A DNA stretch of 12,106 nucleotides. Origin: Comamonadaceae bacterium (GTDB taxonomy: Bacteria > Pseudomonadota > Gammaproteobacteria > Burkholderiales > Burkholderiaceae_C). The translations under genes and the position numbers were made by a program. Of this stretch, positions 1 through 6,625 are shown one piece after another; within the stretch, counting starts at the first letter, position 1, and each line of letters starts with the position of its first letter. Location: positions 1 through 12,106 of the forward strand of contig CANHKH010000057.1 in the NCBI GenBank assembly GCA_947460165.1. Direction: 5' to 3'. A model generated the notes under the pieces. It saw nothing but the letters and a program-made list of their open reading frames with translations. It searched no databases and had not been told where the DNA came from.

Positions 1-101
1 CGGGTGAACACGCCCCAGGGAATGATGAGGCTCATGACAAAAATGGCCAGGCCTGACACCCAGATGCACAGCAAATACAAGCGGTCAAAAAGGGCTGGCA
101 T
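1..101 (-). CDS. dctQ: TRAP transporter small permease, DctQ type (partial)
   Basis: Only the first 33 codons are in the window; the gene runs off the left edge. The visible product begins MPALFDRLYLLCIWVSG and continues into a strongly hydrophobic stretch (about residues 8-30) ending near IPWGVFTR, which is the usual first transmembrane helix of DctQ-family small subunits of tripartite TRAP carriers. It lies directly downstream of dctP on the same strand, the normal TRAP order (P, then Q, then M), so a large permease dctM is expected outside the window. DctQ sits in the inner membrane and joins the DctM channel to form the sodium-driven carrier fed by periplasmic DctP. No Shine-Dalgarno sequence is obvious before the ATG. 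The call leans on context plus one hydrophobic segment, so the family is likely but not proven from this fragment. Confidence 0.75.
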   Translation of the reverse strand, partial: MPALFDRLYLLCIWVSGLAIFVMSLIIPWGVFT

Positions 102-137
102 GGTGGGCGCGAATGGATAGGTTGAAACAAAAGACCG

Positions 138-157
138 GCAAGGCTTGGTGGCCTTGC
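138..157 (-). promoter_or_regulatory. Hairpin between dctP and dctQ
   Basis: GCAAGGC and GCCTTGC form a perfect 7-bp stem with a 6-base loop in the 117-base gap between dctP and dctQ. On the transcript (minus strand) it is followed by CGGTCTTTTG, too weak a T-run for a full terminator. A second small stem (GGGCC-GAT-GGCCC, 189-201) lies nearer the dctP stop. In binding-protein-dependent transporters such structures often cause partial termination or protect the upstream mRNA, giving more binding protein than permease. That role is an inference here. Confidence 0.4.
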
Positions 158-218
158 AGGCAACTTGACGGATGGGCTGCGTTCAGCAGGGCCGATGGCC
201 CGGCTGGACGGCAGCGGC

Positions 219-1202
219 TTACTTGACCGCCTCGATGCGCTTGATCAGCTCGGCATACTGGCTGCCGTACTTGGCACGCACCGGAGCGGTGGCGTCATAA
301 AAGGGCTTTTTATCAATGCTCTTGAACTGCACGCCCGCCGCTTGCAGCTTGGCGCTGTACTCGGCCACGCTCTTGTCCCACAGGGCGCGCTGCTCCATTT
401 GCGCTTCACGGGCGAACTTCGTCATGCTGGCCTGGTCGTCCCGGCTCATCTTGTCCCAGGCGACCTTGGACATCACGAAAATTTCGGGAATGATCAAGTG
501 CGTGGTCTGGGTGTAGAACTTCACGCCGGTGGAATAGTGGTTGGCCGTGAACAAGGTGGGCGGGTTGTTTTCAGCGCCGTCCACCACGCCGGTTTGCAAG
601 GCGCTGTAGGTGTCGTTGTGGCCCATGGTGATGCCGTTGCCACCCATGGCGTTCATGGTGTCCACGAACAAGGGGTTGCCCATGACGCGAATTTTCAAGC
701 CCTTGAGGTCGGCAGGCGACTTGATTTCTTTTTTGGTGTAAAGGCTGCGCGAGCCGCTGTCCATCCAGCCCAGGGCCACCAAGCGGGCGGGGCTGTTGGT
801 GATTTTGTCCAAAATTTCCTTGCCCACAGGCCCATCAATGACAGCGCGCATGTGCGCCTCGTCACGAAACACAAAAGGCATGTTGAACACATTCACATCG
901 GGCACCACCGGCCCCAAGATGCCCAGGGAAATGCGGGCGATCTGGATGGCGCCAATCTGCGTTTGCTCCACCACCTCTTTTTCAGAGCCCAGCACGCCGC
1001 CTGGGAACATTTGCAGCTTGTAGCGGCCAGCGCTGGCGGCTTCGAGTTTTTTGCCCAGGTTCTCAATGGCCACCACATTGGGGTAGCCCGCCGGATGCAC
1101 ATCCGAGGCCTTGAGCACGGTTTGCGCCAGGGCGGGTGCGCTGACAGACAAGGCCAGCACGGCAGAGGCCGCAGTGGCCAGTAGGTGACGACGAAGGGGC
1201 AT
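219..1202 (-). CDS. dctP: TRAP transporter solute-binding protein, DctP family
   Basis: A 327-residue periplasmic protein, the usual DctP length. It starts with a signal peptide: RR at residues 4-5, a hydrophobic core around 8-22 and a likely cleavage after ALA (residue 26). Family marks include LGSEKEVVEQ (71-80), the LKGLKIRVMGNP segment (167-177) whose Arg172 should salt-bridge the substrate carboxylate, and the DGAENNPP motif (208-215). It captures an organic acid in the periplasm and delivers it to the DctQM carrier. Because the divergent operon degrades glucarate and uronates, the ligand is probably D-galacturonate, D-glucuronate or an aldarate; the sequence alone does not decide which. 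AGGAG stands about 6 bases before the ATG (GGAGACATCC-ATG on the minus strand). Expression is probably controlled from the shared intergenic region with the FCD regulator. The family assignment is firm; the substrate is inferred. Confidence 0.93.
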   Translation of the reverse strand: MPLRRHLLATAASAVLALSVSAPALAQTVLKASDVHPAGYPNVVAIENLGKKLEAASAGRYKLQMFPGGVLGSEKEVVEQTQIGAIQIARISLGILGPVVPDVNVFNMPFVFRDEAHMRAVIDGPVGKEILDKITNSPARLVALGWMDSGSRSLYTKKEIKSPADLKGLKIRVMGNPLFVDTMNAMGGNGITMGHNDTYSALQTGVVDGAENNPPTLFTANHYSTGVKFYTQTTHLIIPEIFVMSKVAWDKMSRDDQASMTKFAREAQMEQRALWDKSVAEYSAKLQAAGVQFKSIDKKPFYDATAPVRAKYGSQYAELIKRIEAVK

Positions 1203-1271
1203 GGATGTCTCCTGTGAAGGGTTAATTAAAGGGGTGGCGCAGCTTGGTGCATGAAAAACTCAAACTTCAGC

Positions 1272-1301
1272 TCGCCATCAAGTCATCAGTTGTCGTACAA
1301 T
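1272..1301 (+). promoter_or_regulatory. Candidate promoter of the regulator gene
   Basis: TCGCCA (1272-1277, 4 of 6 matches to TTGACA) and TACAAT (1296-1301, 5 of 6 to TATAAT) are separated by 18 bases and lie about 50 bases before the regulator ATG. The -10 box overlaps the palindrome at 1290-1300, as expected for a repressed promoter. I found no convincing promoter boxes for dctP in the other direction. Confidence 0.35.
1290..1300. promoter_or_regulatory. Putative FCD/FadR-type operator
   Basis: TTGTCGTACAA is a perfect inverted repeat (TTGT / ACAA around a CGT centre) that fits the TNGTNNNACNA operator pattern known for the FadR subfamily of GntR regulators. It sits between divergent dctP and the regulator gene, 53 bases before the regulator start and about 88 bases before the dctP start. 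Binding there could repress both transport and catabolism until an aldarate or uronate effector is present. A partial copy occurs at 2146. The palindrome is seen; the regulator-operator pairing is inferred. Confidence 0.6.
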
Positions 1302-1352
1302 TGCAAACCCATTATCTGCCACAAGTTCAGGGCACACGGCTAGGGATTTCCC

Positions 1353-2081
1353 ATGGATTCAAAGACCACTTCCTTGCGCAAGCCTGGCGGCTTGGCCGTG
1401 CAACTGGTCACTGCCATGACCGAGCACATCCGCAGCGGGCGGCTGCAGGCGGGCGACAAGCTGCCCACGGAGGCGGCCATCATGCAAGACTTTGGCGTCA
1501 GCCGCACGGTGGTGCGCGAGGCGATCTCGCGGCTGCAGGCCTCGGGCTGGGTGGACACCCGCCACGGCGTGGGCACCTTTGTGAGACCCAAAAGCCAGCA
1601 CCCGTCCTTTCGCATCAGCCCTGAGCACATGGGCACGCTGCGCGAGGTCATAGACCTGCTGGAATTTCGCATCAGCGTCGAGACCGAAGCCGCCGCCCTG
1701 GCCGCTGTGCGCCGCAGCGACGACAACCTGGCCGAAATGCATGCCGCGCTGCTGGCTTTTGATGCGGCGCTGGAGGCGGGGACCGACGCGGTGACCGCCG
1801 ACCAGCAGTTCCACCAAGCCATGGCCAGGGCCAGCCAAAACCACCACTTTGTGGACCTGATGCACTCCCTGGGCGCAGGCGTGATCCCGCGCGCGCGCAT
1901 GGCCACCCTCTTGCCCTCAGCCCCCGAGCGACAAAGCTATTTGCGCCGCGTCAACCAGGAACACGAAAGCATTTACAACGCCGTGGCCGCCCAGGACGTG
2001 GAAGCGGCCCGCGCCGCCATGCGCACCCACCTGTCCAACAGCCGAGACAGGCTCAAGCGCAGTGACACCCCTCGCCCTTGA
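1353..2081 (+). CDS. GntR-family transcriptional regulator, FadR/FCD subfamily
   Basis: A 242-residue protein with an N-terminal winged helix (about 11-78) carrying the GntR signature: LQAGDKLPTE, then FGVSRTVVREAISRLQASG, then the wing HGVGTFV. The FCD effector domain (about 95-235) keeps likely metal ligands: Asp150 and His154 in DQQFH, His204 in EHES, and His226 in THL. FCD domains bind carboxylic or sugar-acid effectors, often through this metal. The gene stands first in the catabolic operon and divergent from dctP, so it is probably the local repressor responding to an aldarate or uronate. AGGGA lies 6 bases before the ATG. It resembles regulators annotated as GudR, DgoR or LldR-like; I give no symbol because the effector cannot be read from sequence. 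Confidence 0.93.
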   Translation: MDSKTTSLRKPGGLAVQLVTAMTEHIRSGRLQAGDKLPTEAAIMQDFGVSRTVVREAISRLQASGWVDTRHGVGTFVRPKSQHPSFRISPEHMGTLREVIDLLEFRISVETEAAALAAVRRSDDNLAEMHAALLAFDAALEAGTDAVTADQQFHQAMARASQNHHFVDLMHSLGAGVIPRARMATLLPSAPERQSYLRRVNQEHESIYNAVAAQDVEAARAAMRTHLSNSRDRLKRSDTPRP

Positions 2082-2145
2082 ACCCTTGGACCCCGGCCAA
2101 ACGCCAGCCAGCCGGGTTTGCCCCACTGGCGGCCGACCCGGCAGG

Positions 2146-2163
2146 TTGTACGATGTCTTACCT
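2146..2163. promoter_or_regulatory. Possible second, degenerate operator at the gudD start
   Basis: TTGTACGA (2146-2153) is identical to the first eight bases of the reverse complement of the palindrome at 1290-1300, but the second half-site is lost (TGT instead of CAA). Immediately after, GTCTTAC preserves the GTNNNAC core of FadR-type sites, though its outer bases do not match. Both overlap the likely gudD start codon, so binding could interfere with an internal promoter or with elongation into the operon. The match is partial and may be chance. Confidence 0.3.
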
Positions 2164-3514
2164 TATGAGTGATATGAACGCCAGTCCCCACACCCCGGTG
2201 GTTCGCCGCATGCAGGTCATCCCCGTGGCCGGCCACGACGGCATGCTGCTCAACCTGAGCGGCGCCCACGGCCCCTTTTTCACCCGCAACCTGGTGGTGA
2301 TCACCGACTCGGCCGGCCACACTGGGGTGGGCGAGGTGCCTGGCGGCGAGAAAATTCGCCAAACCCTGGAAGACGCCCGCGCCTTGATTGAGGGCCAGCC
2401 CATAGGCGCGTACAACCAGTTGCTCAACGCCATGCGCCAGCGCTTTGCCGACCGCGACAGCGGCGGCCGCGGCCAGCAGACCTTTGACTTGCGCATCGCC
2501 ATCCATGCGGTCACTGCCGTGGAAAGCGCCCTGCTTGACCTGCTGGGCCAGCACCTGGGCGTGCCGGTCTGCGCCCTGCTGGGCGAAGGCCAGCAGCGCA
2601 CCGAAGTGCGCATGCTGGGCTACCTGTTTTATGTGGGCGACCGCCGCCAAACCGACCTGTCCTACCGGAGCGAGCCCGAGGCAGCCGACGACTGGCTGCG
2701 CCTGCGCCATGAAAAAGCGCTCAGCGCCGAGGCGGTGGTGCGGCTGGCGGAGGCGGCGCAAGCGCGTTATGGCTTTGAGGACTTCAAACTCAAAGGCGGG
2801 GTGCTGCGCGGCGAAGAGGAGGTGGAGGCGATTCGCGCCTTGCACGAGCGCTTTCCGCAGGCGCGCATCACGCTGGACCCCAACGGCGGCTGGCTGCTCA
2901 AAGACGCGGTGCGCCTGCTGCGCGATTTGCACGGCGTGCTGGCCTATGCCGAAGACCCGTGCGGCGCCGAAGGCGTGTACTCCGGCCGCGAAGTGATGGC
3001 CGAATTTCGGCGCGCCACTGGCTTGCCCACAGCCACCAACATGGTGGCCACCGACTGGCGCGAAATGGCGCACAGCATTGCGCTGCAGTCGGTCGACATC
3101 CCGCTGGCCGACCCGCACTTTTGGACCCTGCAGGGCTCGGTGCGGGTGGCCCAGCTGTGTCACATGCACGGCCTGACCTGGGGCTCGCATTCGAACAACC
3201 ACTTTGATGTGTCGCTGGCCATGTTCACCCACTGCGCCGCCGCCGCGCCCGGGCAGGTGACCGCCATAGACACCCACTGGATCTGGCAGGACGGCCAGTG
3301 CCTCACCCGCGAACCGCTGCACATTCGTGGCGGCCAGGTGCAAGTGCCCGACAAACCCGGCCTGGGGGTGGAACTGGACATGGACGCGGTGATGCGCGCG
3401 CACGCGCTCTACCAACAACAGGGCTTGGGCGCGCGCAACGACGCCATGGCCATGCAGTACCTGATCCCCGGCTGGACCTTCAACCCCAAAATGCCCTGCA
3501 TGGTCAGGGACTGA
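2153..3514 (+). CDS. gudD: Glucarate dehydratase
   Basis: An enolase-superfamily enzyme that removes water from D-glucarate (often also L-idarate) to give 5-keto-4-deoxy-D-glucarate in the cytoplasm. As 453 residues it closely parallels the roughly 446-residue E. coli GudD from memory, e.g. MQVIPVAGHD, NLSGAHGPFFTRN and GSHSNNHFD. Active-site positions are kept at a constant offset of seven: the KxK base Lys214 (FKLKGG), metal ligands Asp242 (LDPNG), Glu273 (CGAE) and Asn296 (TATNM), and His346 (HSNNH). Three in-frame ATGs (2153, 2165, 2174) are possible starts. I chose 2153 because AGG lies 7 bases upstream; 2174 would give exactly the E. coli length. The frame is open further upstream to 2078, but that would overlap the regulator stop and add non-homologous residues. 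It is the first enzyme gene of the operon, and garR follows after 18 bases. Confidence 0.95.
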   Translation: MSYLMSDMNASPHTPVVRRMQVIPVAGHDGMLLNLSGAHGPFFTRNLVVITDSAGHTGVGEVPGGEKIRQTLEDARALIEGQPIGAYNQLLNAMRQRFADRDSGGRGQQTFDLRIAIHAVTAVESALLDLLGQHLGVPVCALLGEGQQRTEVRMLGYLFYVGDRRQTDLSYRSEPEAADDWLRLRHEKALSAEAVVRLAEAAQARYGFEDFKLKGGVLRGEEEVEAIRALHERFPQARITLDPNGGWLLKDAVRLLRDLHGVLAYAEDPCGAEGVYSGREVMAEFRRATGLPTATNMVATDWREMAHSIALQSVDIPLADPHFWTLQGSVRVAQLCHMHGLTWGSHSNNHFDVSLAMFTHCAAAAPGQVTAIDTHWIWQDGQCLTREPLHIRGGQVQVPDKPGLGVELDMDAVMRAHALYQQQGLGARNDAMAMQYLIPGWTFNPKMPCMVRD

Positions 3515-3532
3515 CATCGACAGGATCAATTC

Positions 3533-4417
3533 ATGAAACTCGGATTCATTGGCTTGGGCATCATGGGCGCGCCCATGGCCGGCCACCTGCTGGCCGCCGG
3601 CCACGAGCTGTTTGCCCAATCGCGCAGCGGCGTGCCGCAGGCCCTGCTCGATGCAGGCGCCAAGGCGTGCAAGACGGCCAGCGAGGTGGCGCAGCAGGCC
3701 GACATCCTCTTCATCATGGTGCCCGACACGCCGCATGTGGAGGCGGTGCTGTTCGGGGAGCACGGTGTGGCCCAGGGCCTGGTGGCAGGCAAAACGGTGG
3801 TGGACATGAGCTCCATCTCACCCATGGCCACCAAACAGTTCGCCCAGCGCATTCAGGCCCTGGGCTGCGACTACCTTGATGCGCCTGTCTCTGGCGGCGA
3901 GGTCGGCGCCAAGGCCGCGAGCCTGACCATCATGGTGGGCGCCACCGAGGACTCTTTCGCACGCGTCAAGCCTTTGTTCGAGCTGATGGGCAAGAACATC
4001 ACCTTGGTGGGTGGCGTGGGCGACGGCCAGACCTGCAAGGTGGCCAACCAAATCATTGTGGCGCTCAACATCGAGGCCGTGGGCGAGGCCCTGCTGTTCG
4101 CCGCCAAGGCAGGCGCCGATCCGGCCAAGGTGCGCCAGGCGCTGATGGGCGGCTTTGCCGCCAGCCGCATTTTGGAGGTGCATGGCGAGCGCATGATCAA
4201 GCGCAGCTTCAACCCGGGCTTTCGCATTGAGCTGCACCAAAAAGACCTCAAGCTCGCGCTCGAAGGCGCCCACGCACTGGGCTTGTCGCTGCCGCACACG
4301 GCCAGCGCCTTGCAAATGATGAACAGCTGCGCGGCCAATGGCGGCGCCCAGCTCGACCACTCCAGCTTGGTGCGCGCGCTGGAGATCGCTGGTAACTTTC
4401 AAGTGGCGCAGGGCTGA
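3533..4417 (+). CDS. garR: 2-hydroxy-3-oxopropionate (tartronate semialdehyde) reductase
   Basis: A 294-residue beta-hydroxyacid dehydrogenase, full length for the family. It shows the N-terminal NAD(P) glycine motif GLGIMGAPM (7-15), the substrate-binding loop DAPVSGGEVGA (116-126), the catalytic Lys169 in GQTCKVANQ, and the C-terminal KDL segment (about 237-240). It reduces tartronate semialdehyde, released by the GarL aldolase, to D-glycerate. AGGA lies 7 bases before the ATG and the gene starts 18 bases after gudD, consistent with one transcript. Related 3-hydroxyisobutyrate dehydrogenases share the fold, but the glucarate context and the DAPVSGGEVGA form favour GarR/GlxR. A REP-like element separates it from the glycerate kinase gene downstream. 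Confidence 0.93.
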   Translation: MKLGFIGLGIMGAPMAGHLLAAGHELFAQSRSGVPQALLDAGAKACKTASEVAQQADILFIMVPDTPHVEAVLFGEHGVAQGLVAGKTVVDMSSISPMATKQFAQRIQALGCDYLDAPVSGGEVGAKAASLTIMVGATEDSFARVKPLFELMGKNITLVGGVGDGQTCKVANQIIVALNIEAVGEALLFAAKAGADPAKVRQALMGGFAASRILEVHGERMIKRSFNPGFRIELHQKDLKLALEGAHALGLSLPHTASALQMMNSCAANGGAQLDHSSLVRALEIAGNFQVAQG

Positions 4418-4438
4418 GCATGCCTTGTCTGCAGTTTT

Positions 4439-4520
4439 GGAGGAGCCGGCCTGTAGGCGATGGTGGTCGCTCAAAGTTCATGAGCTCGCGCCAAGAATCG
4501 TCGGCGAGCCGGCTCCTACA
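4439..4520. repeat. REP doublet (REPIN-like element)
   Basis: Two related GC-rich units face each other. The left unit (4439-4461) contains AGGAGCCGGCCTGTAGGCGA. The right unit (4497-4520), read on the minus strand, contains TGTAGGAGCCGGCTCGCCGA. AGGAGCCGGC (4441-4450) pairs perfectly with GCCGGCTCCT (4508-4517), and a second inner stem GCTCA/TGAGC (4469-4473 with 4481-4485) closes a 7-base loop, so the whole 80-base element can fold as one long imperfect hairpin. This matches the layout of REP doublets spread by RAYT (TnpA-REP) transposases. It fills most of the 133-base gap between garR and the kinase gene and could act as an mRNA stabiliser, attenuator or protein-binding site. No RAYT gene is in the window. 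Confidence 0.7.
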
Positions 4521-4550
4521 AGGGCAACACCCACCCATGGGAGCCTGGGC

Positions 4551-5825
4551 ATGAGCCCCCGCGACCTGCTGCGCGCCCTCTTTGACGCCGCCATCGCCTC
4601 GGCCCAGCCGGCCCAGGTGGTGCCCGCGCACCTGCCCGACCCCGCCAGCGTCAAAGGCCGGCTGGTGGTCATAGGCGCGGGCAAGGCCTCGGCCGCCATG
4701 GCGCGGGCCGTGGAAGACCATTGGTCAGGCCCGCTCACAGGCCTGGTGGTCACGCGCTACGGCTACAGCGTGGCATGCGAGCGCATAGAAATCACAGAAG
4801 CTGCGCACCCCGTGCCCGACGAGGCGGGCTTGCGCGCGGCCCAGCGCATCCAGGCCTTGGTACAAGGCTTGAGCGAAGACGACCTGGTGCTGTGCCTGAT
4901 CTCAGGCGGCGGCTCGGCGCTCTTGCCGGCCCCGGCCGCAGGCTTGACGCTGGCCGACAAACAACACATCAACGCGCAGCTGCTGCAAAGCGGCGCCTCC
5001 ATTGGCGAGATGAACTGCGTCAGGCGCCACCTCTCCACGCTCAAAGGCGGACGGCTGGCCGCGCTGTGCCAACCCGCCCGGGTGCTCACGCTCTTGATAT
5101 CTGACGTGCCTGGCGACCAGCTGCCCGACATTGCCTCTGGCCCCACGGTGGCCGATGCCAGCACCTGCGCCGACGCGCTGGCCATCTTGGCACGCTACCG
5201 CATTGAGGTGCCTGCCGCGGCCCGCGCCCTGCTCGAGAGCGGCCAAGGCGAAACCTTAAAGCCTGGCGATGCGCGCCTGGCCCGCTGCGAAACGCGGCTG
5301 ATCAGCTCGCCGCAAATCGGCCTGGAAGCGGCCGCCCAGCTGGCCCGCGCCGCCGGTTACGGCGTGTGCATCTTGGGCGACAGCATTGAAGGCGAAGCCC
5401 GCGAGGTCGGCCGCGTGATGGCCGGCATCGCGCTGCAGGTGGCCACGCACCAACAACCTGTGCCCGCGCCCTGCGTGCTGCTGTCGGGGGGAGAGACCAC
5501 GGTGACGGTGCGCGGCAAGGGCAGAGGCGGGCGCAACGTGGAGTTCTTGCTGGCCCTGGGCTTGGCACTCAAAGGCCACGCGGGCGTGTGGGCGCTGGCC
5601 GGCGACACCGACGGCGTGGACGGCATGGAGGACATTGCCGGCGCCCACTTGGCACCCAACAGCCTGCAGCGCGCCCGCACCTTGGGCCTGCAAGCCGCAG
5701 CCTGCCTGGATAACAACGACGGCCACGGCTTTTTTGGCGCCTTGGGCGACGCCATCGTCACCGGCCCCACCCTCACCAACATCAACGACTTTCGCGCCGT
5801 GCTGATTCAGCCCTCCGGCGCCTGA
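4551..5825 (+). CDS. ttuD: Glycerate 2-kinase, class II (GckA/TtuD, MOFRL family)
   Basis: A 424-residue protein of the DUF4147/MOFRL family, older annotation hydroxypyruvate reductase TtuD. Visible marks are VVIGAGKASAAM (39-50, with the conserved Lys45), LISGGGSALL (117-125 region), the MOFRL-domain segments LLSGGETTVTV (310-320) and GKGRGGRN (322-329), AGDTDGVDG (350-358), and the C-terminal NDGHGFF and GPTLTNINDFR. It phosphorylates D-glycerate at C2 with ATP to give 2-phosphoglycerate, carrying the GarR product into lower glycolysis. This is not the GarK/GlxK fold used by E. coli, so it is a non-homologous replacement in the same pathway. The frame is open back to 4338, but that would overlap garR and read through the REP-like repeat, so the ATG at 4551 just before SPRDLLRALFDAA is preferred. 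There is no strong ribosome site. Confidence 0.92.
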   Translation: MSPRDLLRALFDAAIASAQPAQVVPAHLPDPASVKGRLVVIGAGKASAAMARAVEDHWSGPLTGLVVTRYGYSVACERIEITEAAHPVPDEAGLRAAQRIQALVQGLSEDDLVLCLISGGGSALLPAPAAGLTLADKQHINAQLLQSGASIGEMNCVRRHLSTLKGGRLAALCQPARVLTLLISDVPGDQLPDIASGPTVADASTCADALAILARYRIEVPAAARALLESGQGETLKPGDARLARCETRLISSPQIGLEAAAQLARAAGYGVCILGDSIEGEAREVGRVMAGIALQVATHQQPVPAPCVLLSGGETTVTVRGKGRGGRNVEFLLALGLALKGHAGVWALAGDTDGVDGMEDIAGAHLAPNSLQRARTLGLQAAACLDNNDGHGFFGALGDAIVTGPTLTNINDFRAVLIQPSGA

Positions 5826-5842
5826 CCTCAAGGAGACTTCCC

Positions 5843-6607
5843 ATGGACCTGCCCATCAATCACTTCAAACGCGCTCTCCAAGCGGGCAAACCGCAAATCG
5901 GCCTGTGGTCACACCTGTGCAGCCACATCAGCACTGAAATTTTGGGCCAGTGCGGCCTGGACTGGATGGTGCTGGACATGGAGCATTCGCCCAACGAGTT
6001 GGACACCATCTTGACGCAACTCCAAGCGCTCAAGGACAGCCCCACCATGCCGGCCGTGCGCCCGCCCTGGAACGACATGGTGACCTTCAAACGCCTGCTG
6101 GACTTGGGCGCGCAAACCCTGATCGTGCCCTACGTCCAAAACGAAGAAGAAGCGCGCAACGCCGTGGCCTACACCCGCTACCCGCCCCACGGTGTGCGCG
6201 GCTTTGCCGGCTCGCCCCGGGCCAGCGGCTACGGCCGCATCAAAGACTACGCCCAGCGCTGCAGCGAGGAGATTTGCCTGCTGATCCAAATTGAAACGCT
6301 GGAGGGCCTCAAGCACCTGGAAGCCATTGCCAGCATAGACGGCGTGGACGGCATCTTCATTGGCCCAGGCGACCTCTCGGCCGACATGGGCTACCTGGGC
6401 CAACCCGCTCACCCCGAGGTGGTCAAGGTGGTGGAAGACGGCTTCAAGCGCATCCTGGCCTGCGGCAAGGCCCCTGGCATTTTGGTGGGTGGCGACGCGC
6501 TGACCCGCCACTACCTGGACATAGGCGGGCTGTTCGTGGCCGTGGGCGCCGACCAAAACGTGCTGCGCGACGGCGTCACCCAGCTGGCCGCGCGCTTCAA
6601 AGCTTAA
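5843..6607 (+). CDS. garL: 5-keto-4-deoxy-D-glucarate aldolase (HpcH/HpaI family)
   Basis: A 254-residue class II metal-dependent aldolase, close to the 256 residues of E. coli GarL. Key positions fit the family with a two-residue offset: His48 in DMEHSPN (general base), Arg73 in AVRPPW, metal ligands Glu151 (IETLEGL) and Asp177 (GPGDLSADMG), and the YPPHGVRGF loop (113-121). The reaction cleaves 5-keto-4-deoxyglucarate, made by GudD, to pyruvate and tartronate semialdehyde, the GarR substrate. AGGAG (5831-5835) is 7 bases before the ATG, the best ribosome site in this operon, and the gene begins 17 bases after the kinase stop. HpaI (4-hydroxy-2-oxoheptanedioate aldolase) shares the fold, but no homoprotocatechuate genes are nearby, so the GarL role rests on the operon context and is strong. 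Confidence 0.92.
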   Translation: MDLPINHFKRALQAGKPQIGLWSHLCSHISTEILGQCGLDWMVLDMEHSPNELDTILTQLQALKDSPTMPAVRPPWNDMVTFKRLLDLGAQTLIVPYVQNEEEARNAVAYTRYPPHGVRGFAGSPRASGYGRIKDYAQRCSEEICLLIQIETLEGLKHLEAIASIDGVDGIFIGPGDLSADMGYLGQPAHPEVVKVVEDGFKRILACGKAPGILVGGDALTRHYLDIGGLFVAVGADQNVLRDGVTQLAARFKA

Positions 6608-6625
6608 TTACCACACGACTGCCCC

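Noticed and set aside
165..1184. Open frame of 339 codons on the plus strand opposite dctP
   Set aside because: It is antisense to a well-supported DctP gene, has no family resemblance, is rich in His/Gly/Ala/Leu typical of reversed GC-rich codons, and lacks a ribosome site.
1222..1229. TTAATTAA palindrome before dctP as a -10 element or operator
   Set aside because: It sits only about 10 bases from the ribosome site, has no -35 partner at proper spacing, and an 8-base AT palindrome alone is weak evidence.
2092..2116. CCCGGC/GCCGGG inverted repeat after the regulator gene as a terminator
   Set aside because: Only a 6-bp stem with a 13-base loop and just TTTG after it; too weak, and gudD lies 37 bases downstream in the same direction.
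2078..2152. Upstream extension of gudD to an ATG overlapping the regulator stop
   Set aside because: The 25 extra residues (Pro/Ala rich) have no counterpart in glucarate dehydratases, which start close to the ATGs at 2153-2174.
1973..3763. Open frame of 596 codons on the minus strand opposite gudD and the garR start
   Set aside because: Long because of GC-rich codon bias. It crosses three real genes, and its composition (many His, Gly, Val, Ala) is that of a shadow frame.
4338..4550. Upstream extension of the glycerate kinase frame by 71 codons
   Set aside because: It would overlap garR by 80 bases and translate through the REP-like repeat; family similarity begins at the ATG at 4551.
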